From Sphingobium quisquiliarum P25 (GTDB lineage Bacteria; Pseudomonadota; Alphaproteobacteria; Sphingomonadales; Sphingomonadaceae), in the NCBI RefSeq assembly GCF_000445065.1, contig NZ_ATHO01000098.1:1-42851 (forward strand): DNA of 42,851 nucleotides. The letters are read 5' to 3'. The translations under genes and the position numbers were made by a program. Below, in pieces: positions 1 through 7,234 of this stretch. The notes beneath the pieces were generated by a model. The model saw nothing but the letters and a program-made list of their open reading frames with translations, was not told the DNA's origin and did not search any database. Within the stretch, counting starts at the first letter, position 1; each line of letters begins with the position of its first letter.

Positions 1-195
1 TGGCCTTCCCAGGCCTCGCAGGATTTAGCGTCCGGCCCAGTGGCTGCGGATGGGACATATGCCCAGCCGCGATATGCATCGCGCTCACCGCTTACAGTTG
101 CAGGGACAGCCCCGGATTTGGGCCAGCCAGAACAGGTCTGGACAGCCCGCACCGCGTTCCCATTTTAAGCTCCTCTCGGAGCACCGGCGCGATCA
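1..195 (-). promoter_or_regulatory. Cobalamin (B12) riboswitch, 3' end at or beyond the window edge
   Basis: Read on the minus strand, the segment carries the ordered conserved blocks of an adenosylcobalamin riboswitch. First comes a GGTGC block near 185-181. Then a TTAAAATGGGAA block lies about 169-158, followed by AAATCCGG and CCTGCAACTGTAAGCGG at about 105-89. The B12-box core GCCACTGG is at 44-37, followed by a CCTGGGAAGGCC element at 14-3. Such elements repress btuB-type receptors or cobalamin genes when B12 is abundant. The controlled gene must lie on the minus strand to the left of position 1 and is not visible. No credible protein-coding gene is seen in 1-402. The match is by recognised primary-sequence blocks; covariance was not computed. 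Confidence 0.85.
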
Positions 196-372
196 ATGTC
201 CGGCAGGCGAGGCCTGTCGAACGGCGGCACAGATATCGCCAGTGATTGTTGAGGGCAAGCCCGTGATGGAACCGATGATGAAAATGCGCATGGTGGAGGG
301 TGCGGACTGGCCGTTATCTCCCGATCGCCTCCAGCAGAAGCGGGGCGATCTGCTCGCCTATGGGGCAAGTGA

Positions 373-395
373 GGGCGGGGCGTTTCTCCCCGCCC
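373..395 (-). terminator. Hairpin terminator after the DUF465 gene
   Basis: Perfect 8-bp GC stem (gggcgggg / ccccgccc) with a 7-base loop starting 8 bases past the DUF465 stop codon. There is no strong T-tract. It separates this gene from the riboswitch region. Confidence 0.5.
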
Positions 396-402
396 AGCAC
401 CT

Positions 403-588
403 TCAGGCGACCCGGCTGCCGCCGGTGATGTTGCAAAGCCCTTCCATTTGGTCCTTGAGCGCGAGCTTCAGTTTCTTGAGCCGGGCGATGTGCAGCTCAT
501 CGGGATAGGGGCGGGCCGCCTCCTTCTGGATTTCGCTGTCGAGGCGGGCATGCTCTCGCCGCAAATAGCTCACATGATAATCGGACAT
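403..588 (-). CDS. DUF465 (YdcH-like) small protein
   Basis: A 61-residue, highly charged, mostly helical protein starting MSDYHVSYLRREHARLDSEI. It has the short coiled-coil layout of the DUF465/YdcH family: an N-terminal helix with LRREHARLDSEI, then a KKLKLALKDQMEGL helix. The family has no established biochemical role. The start at 588 is chosen because a GGAG lies 6 bases upstream; in-frame ATGs at 594 and 600 would overlap that site. It is followed by a hairpin terminator. A second DUF465 protein is encoded at 22145, but the two are not obvious recent duplicates. Its neighbours are stress proteins, which suggests but does not prove a stress-linked role. Confidence 0.8.
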   Translation of the reverse strand: MSDYHVSYLRREHARLDSEIQKEAARPYPDELHIARLKKLKLALKDQMEGLCNITGGSRVA

Positions 589-702
589 CGTCATCTCCAT
601 GCCAAGTTGAGGATGTTCGCGCCGCTCCGGGCGCATCGTTGAGACGGGAAGGAAGTTCACGCCCTTTCCATTTTTCTGGCGCGTCCTTCCTCCCCGCCAT
701 CA

Positions 703-1350
703 TCACACCGCCGCCTGCGCCGGGACATCGGCCGGGCCCGCGTCGTCCGCGCGCTCCCGGTCCTTGCGCCGCAGCCGCAGCGCCAGCCCGATCAGCACGA
801 ACCCGGCGATCAGCGCCCACCCCGCGATCAGCCACGCGACCGACAGGATGGTCGGAACCGGCTCAAGATAGAGCAGGGCGATGATCATCATGCCAAGGAC
901 GACGGAAAGCAGTCCCGACAGGGCCATGAGCCATTCTCCCTCGATCGATTTGCGCAGGCGGTAGGCCGCTGCGATCTCGAACAGGCCGGTGATGATCGCC
1001 CAGGCGCTGAGGATGACCAGCGTCGCCAGCGCGTAGCTTACCGTGGCGGTCAGTGGCATGAGCACGAACAGCACCGCGGCCGCGACACCCAGCACGCCGC
1101 GCAGGATCAGGACCGGCCACCGGTCGATCTTGCGCACCGCGCCGCGCAGTCCGGCGGCGAGCGAAAGAAGGCCGTCCGCGCCCGCATAGGCCGCGAAGAT
1201 CATGGTGAAGGCGAACAGCGCGCTTACCGGCATCAGCAAGGCGGCGATGCCCAGCGCTAGGGCAAGGACGCCGCGCAGCAGCAGCCAGCTCCAATTGCGC
1301 TGGGGCAGGCACGGTTCGCTGGCGGCATGGTCTTTCACGGGTGCGTTCAT
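703..1350 (-). CDS. HdeD-like membrane protein (DUF308 family)
   Basis: A 215-residue integral membrane protein with about six hydrophobic segments arranged as three repeated two-helix units, each with a 'RG(V)LALALGIAALLMP'-type sequence. Examples are LLLRGVLALALGIAALLMP near residue 25 and LILRGVLGVAAAVLFVLMP near residue 85. This is the HdeD/DUF308 pattern; E. coli HdeD contributes to acid resistance at high cell density. The C-terminus is a charged, Arg-rich cytoplasmic tail. Start 1350 is preceded by GGAGATGATATTC. It lies 66 bases downstream of a small heat-shock gene on the same strand, separated by a GC hairpin, so partial co-transcription is possible. The role in envelope or acid stress is by family only. 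Confidence 0.85.
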   Translation of the reverse strand: MNAPVKDHAASEPCLPQRNWSWLLLRGVLALALGIAALLMPVSALFAFTMIFAAYAGADGLLSLAAGLRGAVRKIDRWPVLILRGVLGVAAAVLFVLMPLTATVSYALATLVILSAWAIITGLFEIAAAYRLRKSIEGEWLMALSGLLSVVLGMMIIALLYLEPVPTILSVAWLIAGWALIAGFVLIGLALRLRRKDRERADDAGPADVPAQAAV

Positions 1351-1382
1351 GAATATCATCTCCATCGGATGCGCGAAGGAGG

Positions 1383-1409
1383 CGTGCGGCCGCGCATGGC
1401 GGCCGCACG
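1383..1409 (-). terminator. GC hairpin between hsp20 and hdeD-like genes
   Basis: Perfect 11-bp inverted repeat (CGTGCGGCCGC / GCGGCCGCACG) with the 5-base loop GCATG, in the 66-base gap between two same-strand genes. There is no T-run on the minus-strand side. It may be an attenuator or mRNA-stabilising hairpin rather than a full terminator. Confidence 0.5.
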
Positions 1410-1416
1410 GTCTCTA

Positions 1417-1917
1417 TCAATGCGCGTTGATCGGAATGCGCCGGCGGCTCTCGATCGCCGTCGCGGATCGCGGCAGCACGACAGTCAGGACGCCCTTCTT
1501 GAAACTGGCGCTCACCTTGTCCTCCTCGATACCGGGGGGCAGGCTGACATGCCGTTCGAACCGGCCATAGCTGCGCTCGGAATAGCCGCGCTCCTTGTCC
1601 TCGATTTCCGATTTCTTCTCGCCATGGATCGAAAGAACGCCATTTTCGATGGACAGATCAACGTCATTCTCGTCCAGGCCGGGAAGTTCGGCGGTCACGC
1701 GAACCTCTTTTTCGGTTTCGGACAGTTCGATGCTGGGCCATTCCAGACCCGCGCCCTGGCTGCCCAGAGACGGCACGCCAATGCCGCGAAAAAGATCGTC
1801 GAAAAGCCGGTTCACTTCCCGATGAAGAGAGAAGAGAGGATGATCGCCGGGCGTGTTCACCCGCACCGGCACCTGGCTTTCCTGCTTGCCCCAGGGGATC
1901 AGATCACGAAGTGCCAT
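1417..1917 (-). CDS. Small heat-shock protein, Hsp20/alpha-crystallin family
   Basis: A 166-residue small heat-shock protein that would bind unfolding proteins in the cytoplasm. The N-terminal arm (residues 1-60) contains REVNRLFDDLFRG. The alpha-crystallin domain runs from about residue 61 to 155: ELSETEKEVRVTAELPGLDENDVDLSIENGVLSIHGEKK, then the hallmark FKKGVLTVVLP. A short RRRIPINAH tail carries the I-P-I oligomerisation motif (I/V-x-I/V). The start has a strong AAGGAGGT 10 bases upstream. It lies 93 bases downstream of a second, divergent Hsp20 paralogue on the same strand. Unlike that paralogue, its Shine-Dalgarno is not embedded in a ROSE-like hairpin. The two chaperones belong to the class A (this one) and class B-like types often paired in alphaproteobacteria. 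Confidence 0.93.
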   Translation of the reverse strand: MALRDLIPWGKQESQVPVRVNTPGDHPLFSLHREVNRLFDDLFRGIGVPSLGSQGAGLEWPSIELSETEKEVRVTAELPGLDENDVDLSIENGVLSIHGEKKSEIEDKERGYSERSYGRFERHVSLPPGIEEDKVSASFKKGVLTVVLPRSATAIESRRRIPINAH

Positions 1918-1956
1918 GGTAGCTTTTACCTCCTTTCCATCAGCTGTCTGCCATGG

Positions 1957-1993
1957 CCTGCCGGATACCCATGTAAAGCGGCGGTCCGGCAGG
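1957..1993 (-). other. Intercistronic hairpin between the two hsp20 genes
   Basis: Perfect 9-bp inverted repeat (cctgccgga / tccggcagg) with a 19-base loop in the 93-base gap. There is no U-tract. It could be an mRNA processing or stability element, or a weak attenuator, between the two chaperone genes. Confidence 0.4.
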
Positions 1994-2010
1994 ACTTCTT
2001 GTCGCGTGGC

Positions 2011-2481
2011 TCAGGCCGCCTTGCGATCGTCCTCCGGCGGCTCGCCCGGTGACTGGGCGGCCGAGGGAGCGATCTCGATGCGGCGCGGCTTCATCGCCTC
2101 TGGCACCACGCGCTGGAGCTGGATGGTCAGCAGGCCATGCTCGAAGCTCGCGGACCGCACCTCGACGAAATCGGCCAGTTGGAAGCGCCGTTCAAAGGAA
2201 CGGGTCGCAATGCCGCGATGCAGATAGTGGCGGCCGTCATCCTCATCGGCCTTGCGGCCTGACACGGTCAGCAGGTTCTGCTGCGCGACGATTTCGATCT
2301 CATCGGGGCGAAAACCCGCCACGGCCAGCATGATCCGGTAATTGTCGTCGCCTTCCCTGACGATGTCGAACGGCGGATAGCCGTCGCCGTCACCGCGCGC
2401 GCTCGTCTCAAGCAGGTCGAAAAGACGATCGAAACCGACGGTGGAACGCCGGTAGGGTGTGAAGTCGAAGTTCGTTCTCAT
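2011..2481 (-). CDS. Small heat-shock protein, IbpA-type Hsp20
   Basis: A 156-residue Hsp20 beginning MRTNFDFTPYRRSTVGFDRL, the typical IbpA/HspB-type N-terminus (FDFTPLYRSTVGFDR). The alpha-crystallin domain follows: YPPFDIVREGDDNYRIMLAV, then FERRFQLADFVEV, FEHGLLTIQL (the A-x-x-x-GVL equivalent) and a disordered acidic tail. It probably acts as an ATP-independent holdase with the downstream Hsp20. The start at 2481 rather than 2514 is chosen because GGAGG lies 8 bases upstream and because the segment above it forms a ROSE-like thermometer. An unrelated start at 2514 would put coding sequence inside that leader. Expression is therefore likely controlled both by an RpoH-like promoter and at translation. 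Confidence 0.93.
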   Translation of the reverse strand: MRTNFDFTPYRRSTVGFDRLFDLLETSARGDGDGYPPFDIVREGDDNYRIMLAVAGFRPDEIEIVAQQNLLTVSGRKADEDDGRHYLHRGIATRSFERRFQLADFVEVRSASFEHGLLTIQLQRVVPEAMKPRRIEIAPSAAQSPGEPPEDDRKAA

Positions 2482-2580
2482 CTCCAAATCCTCCAACAGA
2501 AGCAATTTGGGCATGAGCTGCGCCGGAAAAGAGAGCGGCGCCCTCTATGTCCCGCCGGATCCAAAAAGCGGCATCCGGCG
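2482..2580 (-). promoter_or_regulatory. ROSE-type RNA thermometer in hsp20 leader
   Basis: The minus-strand leader folds into three consecutive hairpins. Hairpin 1 is a perfect 8-bp stem (2573-2580 with 2553-2560). Hairpin 2 has a 6-bp stem (2536-2541 with 2520-2525). The third, 2508-2486, pairs AAATTGCTTC with GGAGGATTT around a TGTT loop and so buries the Shine-Dalgarno. The TTGCT...GGAGGAT combination directly upstream of the start codon is the signature of ROSE elements (repression of heat-shock gene expression). In these, a weakly paired, G-G-containing stem melts on heating. Structure was inferred by eye. Confidence 0.75.
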
Positions 2581-2587
2581 CATTTGA

Positions 2588-2614
2588 GTTAGGATCGGGA
2601 TAAATCTGTTCAAG
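2588..2614 (-). promoter_or_regulatory. Candidate RpoH (sigma-32) promoter for hsp20
   Basis: On the minus strand CCCTCTTGAA gives a good -35 (CTTGAA at 2614-2609). A weaker C-rich -10, CCTAAC, follows after 15 bases at 2593-2588. It lies directly upstream of the ROSE-like leader. The -10 is a poor match to CCCCAT, so confidence is limited. Confidence 0.4.
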
Positions 2615-2699
2615 AGGGTCAACGGCAAAATTTCATCATTGATGTTCAATCGGTTGAAAGCGGAAGCGTACAAGCACGGACAAGGTCGTGGCTCGCTCC

Positions 2700-5594
2700 C
2701 TATTCCATGTCAGTCCGCAACGTCAGCTTGGCGGCAAGGTCCGAAGCCGTATAGGGCTTGCTGATCTGGATCGATCTTGCCAGCACCTCGTCCGGCGCAT
2801 CCCCGTCCGTGAGCGGCCGCCCGGACGCGAAGATGATCGCTATTTCCGGCCGGAGCCGCAAGGCATGGCCCGCAAGCTCGCCACCGCCCATTCCAGGAAG
2901 TCCCAGATCGGTGAAAAGCACATCATACCGCTCGGCTTCAAGCAGGCGCAGCGCATCTTCCGCATTGGCCGCTTCGAACACCTCATGCCCCATTTCCTCC
3001 AGCATGTCGGTGGCCAGCAAGCGGACCAGTCCTTCATCCTCGACCACCAGGATGCGCAGCCTAGGCGGCGGGCCATCCCCCGCCGGACTGGCGGCACGTT
3101 TCGCGCCATCTTCATCCTGCGGGCGCGGGGCCGGTCTGCCGTCGAGCAGTTGCCGCAGCTTCCGCGCCAGTGCATCGCGCGTATAGGGCTTGCTGATGAG
3201 GCTCACGCCCTCGTCCAGCCGCCCGCCGTGGACGATCGCATTTTCCGTGTAGCCCGACGTGAACAGGACGGCGATCCGGGGCAGCCGGTCCTTGGCCTTG
3301 CGCGCGAGTTCGGGGCTGCGCAGCGGTCCGGGCATTACCACATCGGTGAAAAGCAGGTCGATGGAAGCGCCGCTTTCGATGACGGCAAGCGCGCTCGCCG
3401 CGTCGCCCGCCTTCAGCACATGATATCCCAGGCCGGACAGCATATCGACCACGGTCGATCGTACGCTTTCATTATCCTCGACGACCAATATGGTTTCCCG
3501 CCCGCCGACCAGCGGAGCGTCGTCGCGGACCACGGGCGCATCCTCGCGCTGGGTGGAGCGGGGAAGATACATCTTGACCGAGGTTCCCTGCGCCACCTCG
3601 CTATAGATCTTCACATGGCCGTGGCTCTGCTTGGCAAAGCCGTAGACCATGGACAGGCCCAGGCCCGTTCCTTGCCCTTCGGGCTTGGTGGAGAAGAAGG
3701 GTTCGAACACCTGATCGATAAGTTCGGGGGAAATGCCGCTGCCTGTGTCGGTCACCGCGATCATGACATATTGGCCTGCGCTGACATCTGAATGCAGGCG
3801 GGCATAATCATCGTCCAGAAAGGCGTTGCCCACCTCGATCGTCAGCTTGCCGCTGCCGTTCATCGCGTCGCGCGCGTTGATCGCCAGGTTGAGGATCGCA
3901 TTTTCGAGCTGCATCGGGTCCGCATGCGTGTTCCAGAGGCCGCCCGAAATGGTGGTCTCCACCTCGATCTCGTCACCCAGCGTTCGCCGCAGCATGTCGT
4001 CCAGGCCGCGCACCAGCTTGCCCGCATTGATGACCTTGGGCTCCAGCGGAGTCCGCCGTCCGAACGCCAGCAACTGCCCCGCCAGCTTCGCGCCGCGCCT
4101 GACGGCATCCTGCGCATGATCCAGCCGCCGCCGGGCGCGGGGGTCATCGATGCTGTCGGCCAGAAGTTCAAGGTTTCCGGCAATGACCTGTAGCAAGTTA
4201 TTGAAATCATGAGCGACACCGCCGGTCAGCTTGCCGATCGCTTCCAGCTTCTGCGACTGCCTCAACGCTTCTTCGGCTTGCCGTTTCTCGTCGATGGCGC
4301 GCGCGACCCGCGTCTCCAGCCGCTGGTTCAGGTCCTGAAGTTCAGCCTCGGTCTTCTTGCGCGCAGTGATGTCGATCGCGGTGCCGATGACACGGGTGCA
4401 CCGGCCTTGCGCATCGAACAGGCCGCGCCCTTTGGCCGCGACCCACCGCTCCACGCCGTCTTCCTTCCCGATGGTGCGATATTCGACATCGTACAAGGCG
4501 CGCTGCCGGGGATCGCAGGCGGCCTGGAGCGCCGTGGTCGTCGGCTCCAGATCTTCGGGATGCAGGCCCTTGCTGAAATCCTCCATGGACACCGGCACGT
4601 CCGCTGAAATGCCGAACATGGCCTTGACGATCGGGGGCCAGACGAGGACGTCATTCAACAGGTCCAGATCCCAGAAGCCCACCTCGGCCGCCTCCGTCGC
4701 CAGGCGCAGCCGTTCCTCCGCTTCTTTCAGCCGGTCCTCGGTCTCGTGCCGCTCCTCGATGTCCAGCACCGATCCGATATAGCCGCAAAAGCTCCCATCG
4801 TCGGAAAATCGGGGCGCTGCGGCATCGATCGCCCAGCGATAGCTGCCGTCTCTCCGCCGCAGGCGGTATTCCATGCGGAACGGCTCCCGCCGGGCATTGG
4901 CCGCCAGGAAGGTGCGCTCCGCCTCCGGCCGGTCGTCGGGATGAGTCGCGTCCAGCCAGCCAAGCCCCAGCGCCTCCTGCGCCGTCTGCCCGGTGAATTC
5001 GAACCATTCGCGGTTGAGGTAGGTGCAGGCGCCGCTCGCATCGGTCACCCACATCATCACGGGCGCATTGTCCGCCATGTTGCGGAAACGGGCCTCGCTC
5101 TCGCGCAGCGCTGCCTCGACACGGATTTGCGCCGACACGTCCGAATTCTTGCCCAGCCAGCGCACGACCTTGCCCGACGCGTCCAGCACCGGCGCGGCAC
5201 GGGCCAGGAACGGGCGGTACACGCCGTCCGCGCCCCGAAGCGGATAGATCATCTCGAACGGCGATCCCTCGCCGATCGAGCGCCGCCATCGTTCAAGGAC
5301 GCCGGGCAGCACGTCGGGGTGATGCACCGTCTGCCAGCCCCAGCCTTCCATCTGGTCCGGCGTGGTGCCGCAATAGTCGTGCCAGCGGCGGTTGAACCAG
5401 ACGATATAGCCGTCGCCATTGGCGATCCAGGCAAGGGTGGGCAGATTGTCGGCCAGCAGGCGGAAGCTCGCATCATCGATGCCGCCGGGCGGAAGGTCGG
5501 GAAGGCTCTGGTCAAGCCGGGTCGCGGAATTGAGGCTCGCCCAAAGCTGTCCGGCGGGGTTGGACAAACCGGATTGTTCCTCGCCTGCGGCCAT
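2700..5594 (-). CDS. Hybrid sensor histidine kinase: three PAS, HisKA/HATPase, two receivers
   Basis: A 964-residue soluble multidomain kinase (numbers from ATG at 5594). Three PAS/PAC units lie at about 45-155, 165-280 and 295-415. A short coiled coil is followed by HisKA with the phospho-acceptor in GGVAHDFNNLL (His462). The HATPase has its N box LNLAINARDAM (about 570), DTGSG (about 616) and GTGLGLSM. Two receiver domains have phospho-Asp in FTDVVMPG (Asp751) and FTDLGLPG (Asp896), each with the conserved SKPY lysine. No transmembrane segment is seen, so it senses a cytoplasmic cue, perhaps redox or energy state. An in-frame TTG at 5615 is an alternative start; ATG 5594 has AAGGA about 12 bases upstream, neither ideal. 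No cognate regulator gene is adjacent. Two tandem C-terminal receivers suggest a phosphorelay or phosphate sink. Confidence 0.9.
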   Translation of the reverse strand: MAAGEEQSGLSNPAGQLWASLNSATRLDQSLPDLPPGGIDDASFRLLADNLPTLAWIANGDGYIVWFNRRWHDYCGTTPDQMEGWGWQTVHHPDVLPGVLERWRRSIGEGSPFEMIYPLRGADGVYRPFLARAAPVLDASGKVVRWLGKNSDVSAQIRVEAALRESEARFRNMADNAPVMMWVTDASGACTYLNREWFEFTGQTAQEALGLGWLDATHPDDRPEAERTFLAANARREPFRMEYRLRRRDGSYRWAIDAAAPRFSDDGSFCGYIGSVLDIEERHETEDRLKEAEERLRLATEAAEVGFWDLDLLNDVLVWPPIVKAMFGISADVPVSMEDFSKGLHPEDLEPTTTALQAACDPRQRALYDVEYRTIGKEDGVERWVAAKGRGLFDAQGRCTRVIGTAIDITARKKTEAELQDLNQRLETRVARAIDEKRQAEEALRQSQKLEAIGKLTGGVAHDFNNLLQVIAGNLELLADSIDDPRARRRLDHAQDAVRRGAKLAGQLLAFGRRTPLEPKVINAGKLVRGLDDMLRRTLGDEIEVETTISGGLWNTHADPMQLENAILNLAINARDAMNGSGKLTIEVGNAFLDDDYARLHSDVSAGQYVMIAVTDTGSGISPELIDQVFEPFFSTKPEGQGTGLGLSMVYGFAKQSHGHVKIYSEVAQGTSVKMYLPRSTQREDAPVVRDDAPLVGGRETILVVEDNESVRSTVVDMLSGLGYHVLKAGDAASALAVIESGASIDLLFTDVVMPGPLRSPELARKAKDRLPRIAVLFTSGYTENAIVHGGRLDEGVSLISKPYTRDALARKLRQLLDGRPAPRPQDEDGAKRAASPAGDGPPPRLRILVVEDEGLVRLLATDMLEEMGHEVFEAANAEDALRLLEAERYDVLFTDLGLPGMGGGELAGHALRLRPEIAIIFASGRPLTDGDAPDEVLARSIQISKPYTASDLAAKLTLRTDME

Positions 5595-5734
5595 AGACTT
5601 CGCCTGATCCTTCAAAGATGAACCTGTCCGGTGCGTTGCCAGCAGGCGTATAGATCAGTCGATAGCAGAGTTGGGCAGGCTCGGCCATGGCCAAGCCCGC
5701 GGCGCACACGCGCCGGTGTGTGGCGGCGCTTCTC

Positions 5735-7072
5735 TCAGCTCGCCTTGCGGCCCCACTCGCGGTTGAGGCCAAGCGCGGCCAGCGTGCCGACGACGCCCGA
5801 CAAAAGATAAGCGCCGACCGACAGCAGCCCGAAATGGCTAGCGAGGAACAGCGCCGCGAGCGGAGCGAAGGCAGCGCCGATGAACCAGGAAGCCGTCGCC
5901 GTCGTGCCCGCCCCGGTATAGCGGTGCTTCGAGGAAAAGCTGCCGTTCACCACGCCGGAGGATTGGCCGAAAGCAAGCCCCAGCAGGATGAAGCCCAGGA
6001 TCATGTAGATCCACTCGCCCGCCGGTCCCTGCCCCAATAGCTGAGGCGCAAAGCCGCTATAGGCGCCGATCGCCGCCGCCGACAGACCCAGCAGCGTCCG
6101 CCGTCCCACCCGGTCGGCGATCAGCCCGGACAGCATGACCGCGACGATGCCGATCCCCGCGCAGACGATTTCGATGACCAGGAAGCGGACAGGGCTCTCG
6201 TCGGTCGTCAGCATCACCCAGGACAGGGGAAAGACGGTGACGAGGTGGAACAGGGCAAAGCTCGCCAGCGGCGCGAAGGCGCCCAGCAGGACGACGCGCC
6301 ATTCCTCGCGAAAAAGGGCGGTGACGGGAGAGGGTTGAAGCTCCCGGCTTTCATAGAGCTTCTCGAACTCCGGCGTCGTGATCAGCCGCAGACGCGCGAA
6401 CAGCGCGACGACATTGATGACGAACGCCACGAAGAAGGGGTAGCGCCAGCCCCATTCAAGGAAATCTTGAGGGTTCAGCGTCGTCAGCAGATAGGCGAAT
6501 ACGGCCGCCGCGACCAGCAGGCCCACCGGCGCGCCAAGCTGCGGGATCATCGCGAACCAGCCCCGGCGTTCGGGCGGGGCATTGAGCGAGAGGAGCGCGG
6601 GAAGGCCGTCCCAGGTGCCGCCTTGCGCGAAGCCCTGGCCCAGCCGGAACAGGGCGAGCAGCAGGACGGCGGCATGACCCGCCTGATCATAGCCGGGCAG
6701 AAAGGCGATGGCGGCGGTCGATCCGCCCAGCAGGAACATGGCGATGGTCAGCTTGACCCCCCGTCCATGCTTGCGATCGATCCACAGGAACAGCATCGCG
6801 CCGAACGGGCGCGCCACGAAGGCGAGGGCGAAGATGGCGAAGGAATAAAGCGTGCCTGTCAGCGGATCGACATAGGGGAAGATCAGCGAGGGAAAGACGA
6901 GGACAGACGCGATCGCATAGACGAAAAAGTCGAAAAACTCGGTGGACCGCCCAATGATGACGCCCACCGCGATGTCGCCGGGCCGGACCTTGTGATCGCG
7001 CGCATTGATCAGGCGCGCGTCCCGTTCGAGCGGGGCGGAACTGCTGGCTGGACCCGTGGTCATGCTCACCAT
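5735..7072 (-). CDS. MFS transporter, metabolite:H+ symporter (MHS/ProP-KgtP-like)
   Basis: A 445-residue inner-membrane carrier with about 12 hydrophobic segments. It has the metabolite:proton symporter hallmarks near the N-terminus: VGVIIGRSTEFFDFFVYAIAS, the loop ARPFGAMLFLWIDRKHGRG with the MFS-specific D-R-x-G-R motif in degenerate form, and a second ADRVGRRTLLG copy at mid-protein. Family members take up small metabolites such as carboxylates or osmolytes; the substrate here cannot be told. The start at 7072 follows GGGAGG by about 11 bases; ATG 7063 is also possible. The gene runs away from the divergent cyo operon. A CACAC/GTGTG hairpin lies just past its stop at about 5705-5720. Confidence 0.85.
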   Translation of the reverse strand: MVSMTTGPASSSAPLERDARLINARDHKVRPGDIAVGVIIGRSTEFFDFFVYAIASVLVFPSLIFPYVDPLTGTLYSFAIFALAFVARPFGAMLFLWIDRKHGRGVKLTIAMFLLGGSTAAIAFLPGYDQAGHAAVLLLALFRLGQGFAQGGTWDGLPALLSLNAPPERRGWFAMIPQLGAPVGLLVAAAVFAYLLTTLNPQDFLEWGWRYPFFVAFVINVVALFARLRLITTPEFEKLYESRELQPSPVTALFREEWRVVLLGAFAPLASFALFHLVTVFPLSWVMLTTDESPVRFLVIEIVCAGIGIVAVMLSGLIADRVGRRTLLGLSAAAIGAYSGFAPQLLGQGPAGEWIYMILGFILLGLAFGQSSGVVNGSFSSKHRYTGAGTTATASWFIGAAFAPLAALFLASHFGLLSVGAYLLSGVVGTLAALGLNREWGRKAS

Positions 7073-7183
7073 TGCTTTTGCTCCCTCCCGGCCTGACGAT
7101 GTCAACCGAACATAATTGACACGATCATGCAACGAATTCGGCTAAGGATAGTTTCCCAGTAACGCACGACTATGTACAGTCGG

Positions 7184-7199
7184 TTTGACGGTGGTCAAA
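7184..7199. promoter_or_regulatory. FNR/Crp-type palindrome upstream of cyoA
   Basis: Perfect inverted repeat TTTGAC-GGTG-GTCAAA, i.e. TTGAC-N4-GTCAA, the geometry of FNR-superfamily boxes (TTGAT-N4-ATCAA). Its centre lies 43 bases before the cyoA start codon, so it probably overlaps the promoter and would suit repression at low oxygen. A second small palindrome, CGACT-N6-AGTCG, adjoins it at 7167-7182. Confidence 0.5.
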
Positions 7200-7234
7200 G
7201 TTTAGCTGTTCAGGGAGGGCTAGCGGGGGCCAGC

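Noticed and set aside
50..508. 152-codon plus-strand frame at the left end
   Set aside because: It runs antisense through the cobalamin riboswitch and the DUF465 gene. Its sequence is unlike a protein, and the opposite strand has the better-supported features.
6245..7096. 283-codon plus-strand frame opposite the MFS transporter
   Set aside because: Very charged, low-complexity antisense reading of a membrane protein gene.
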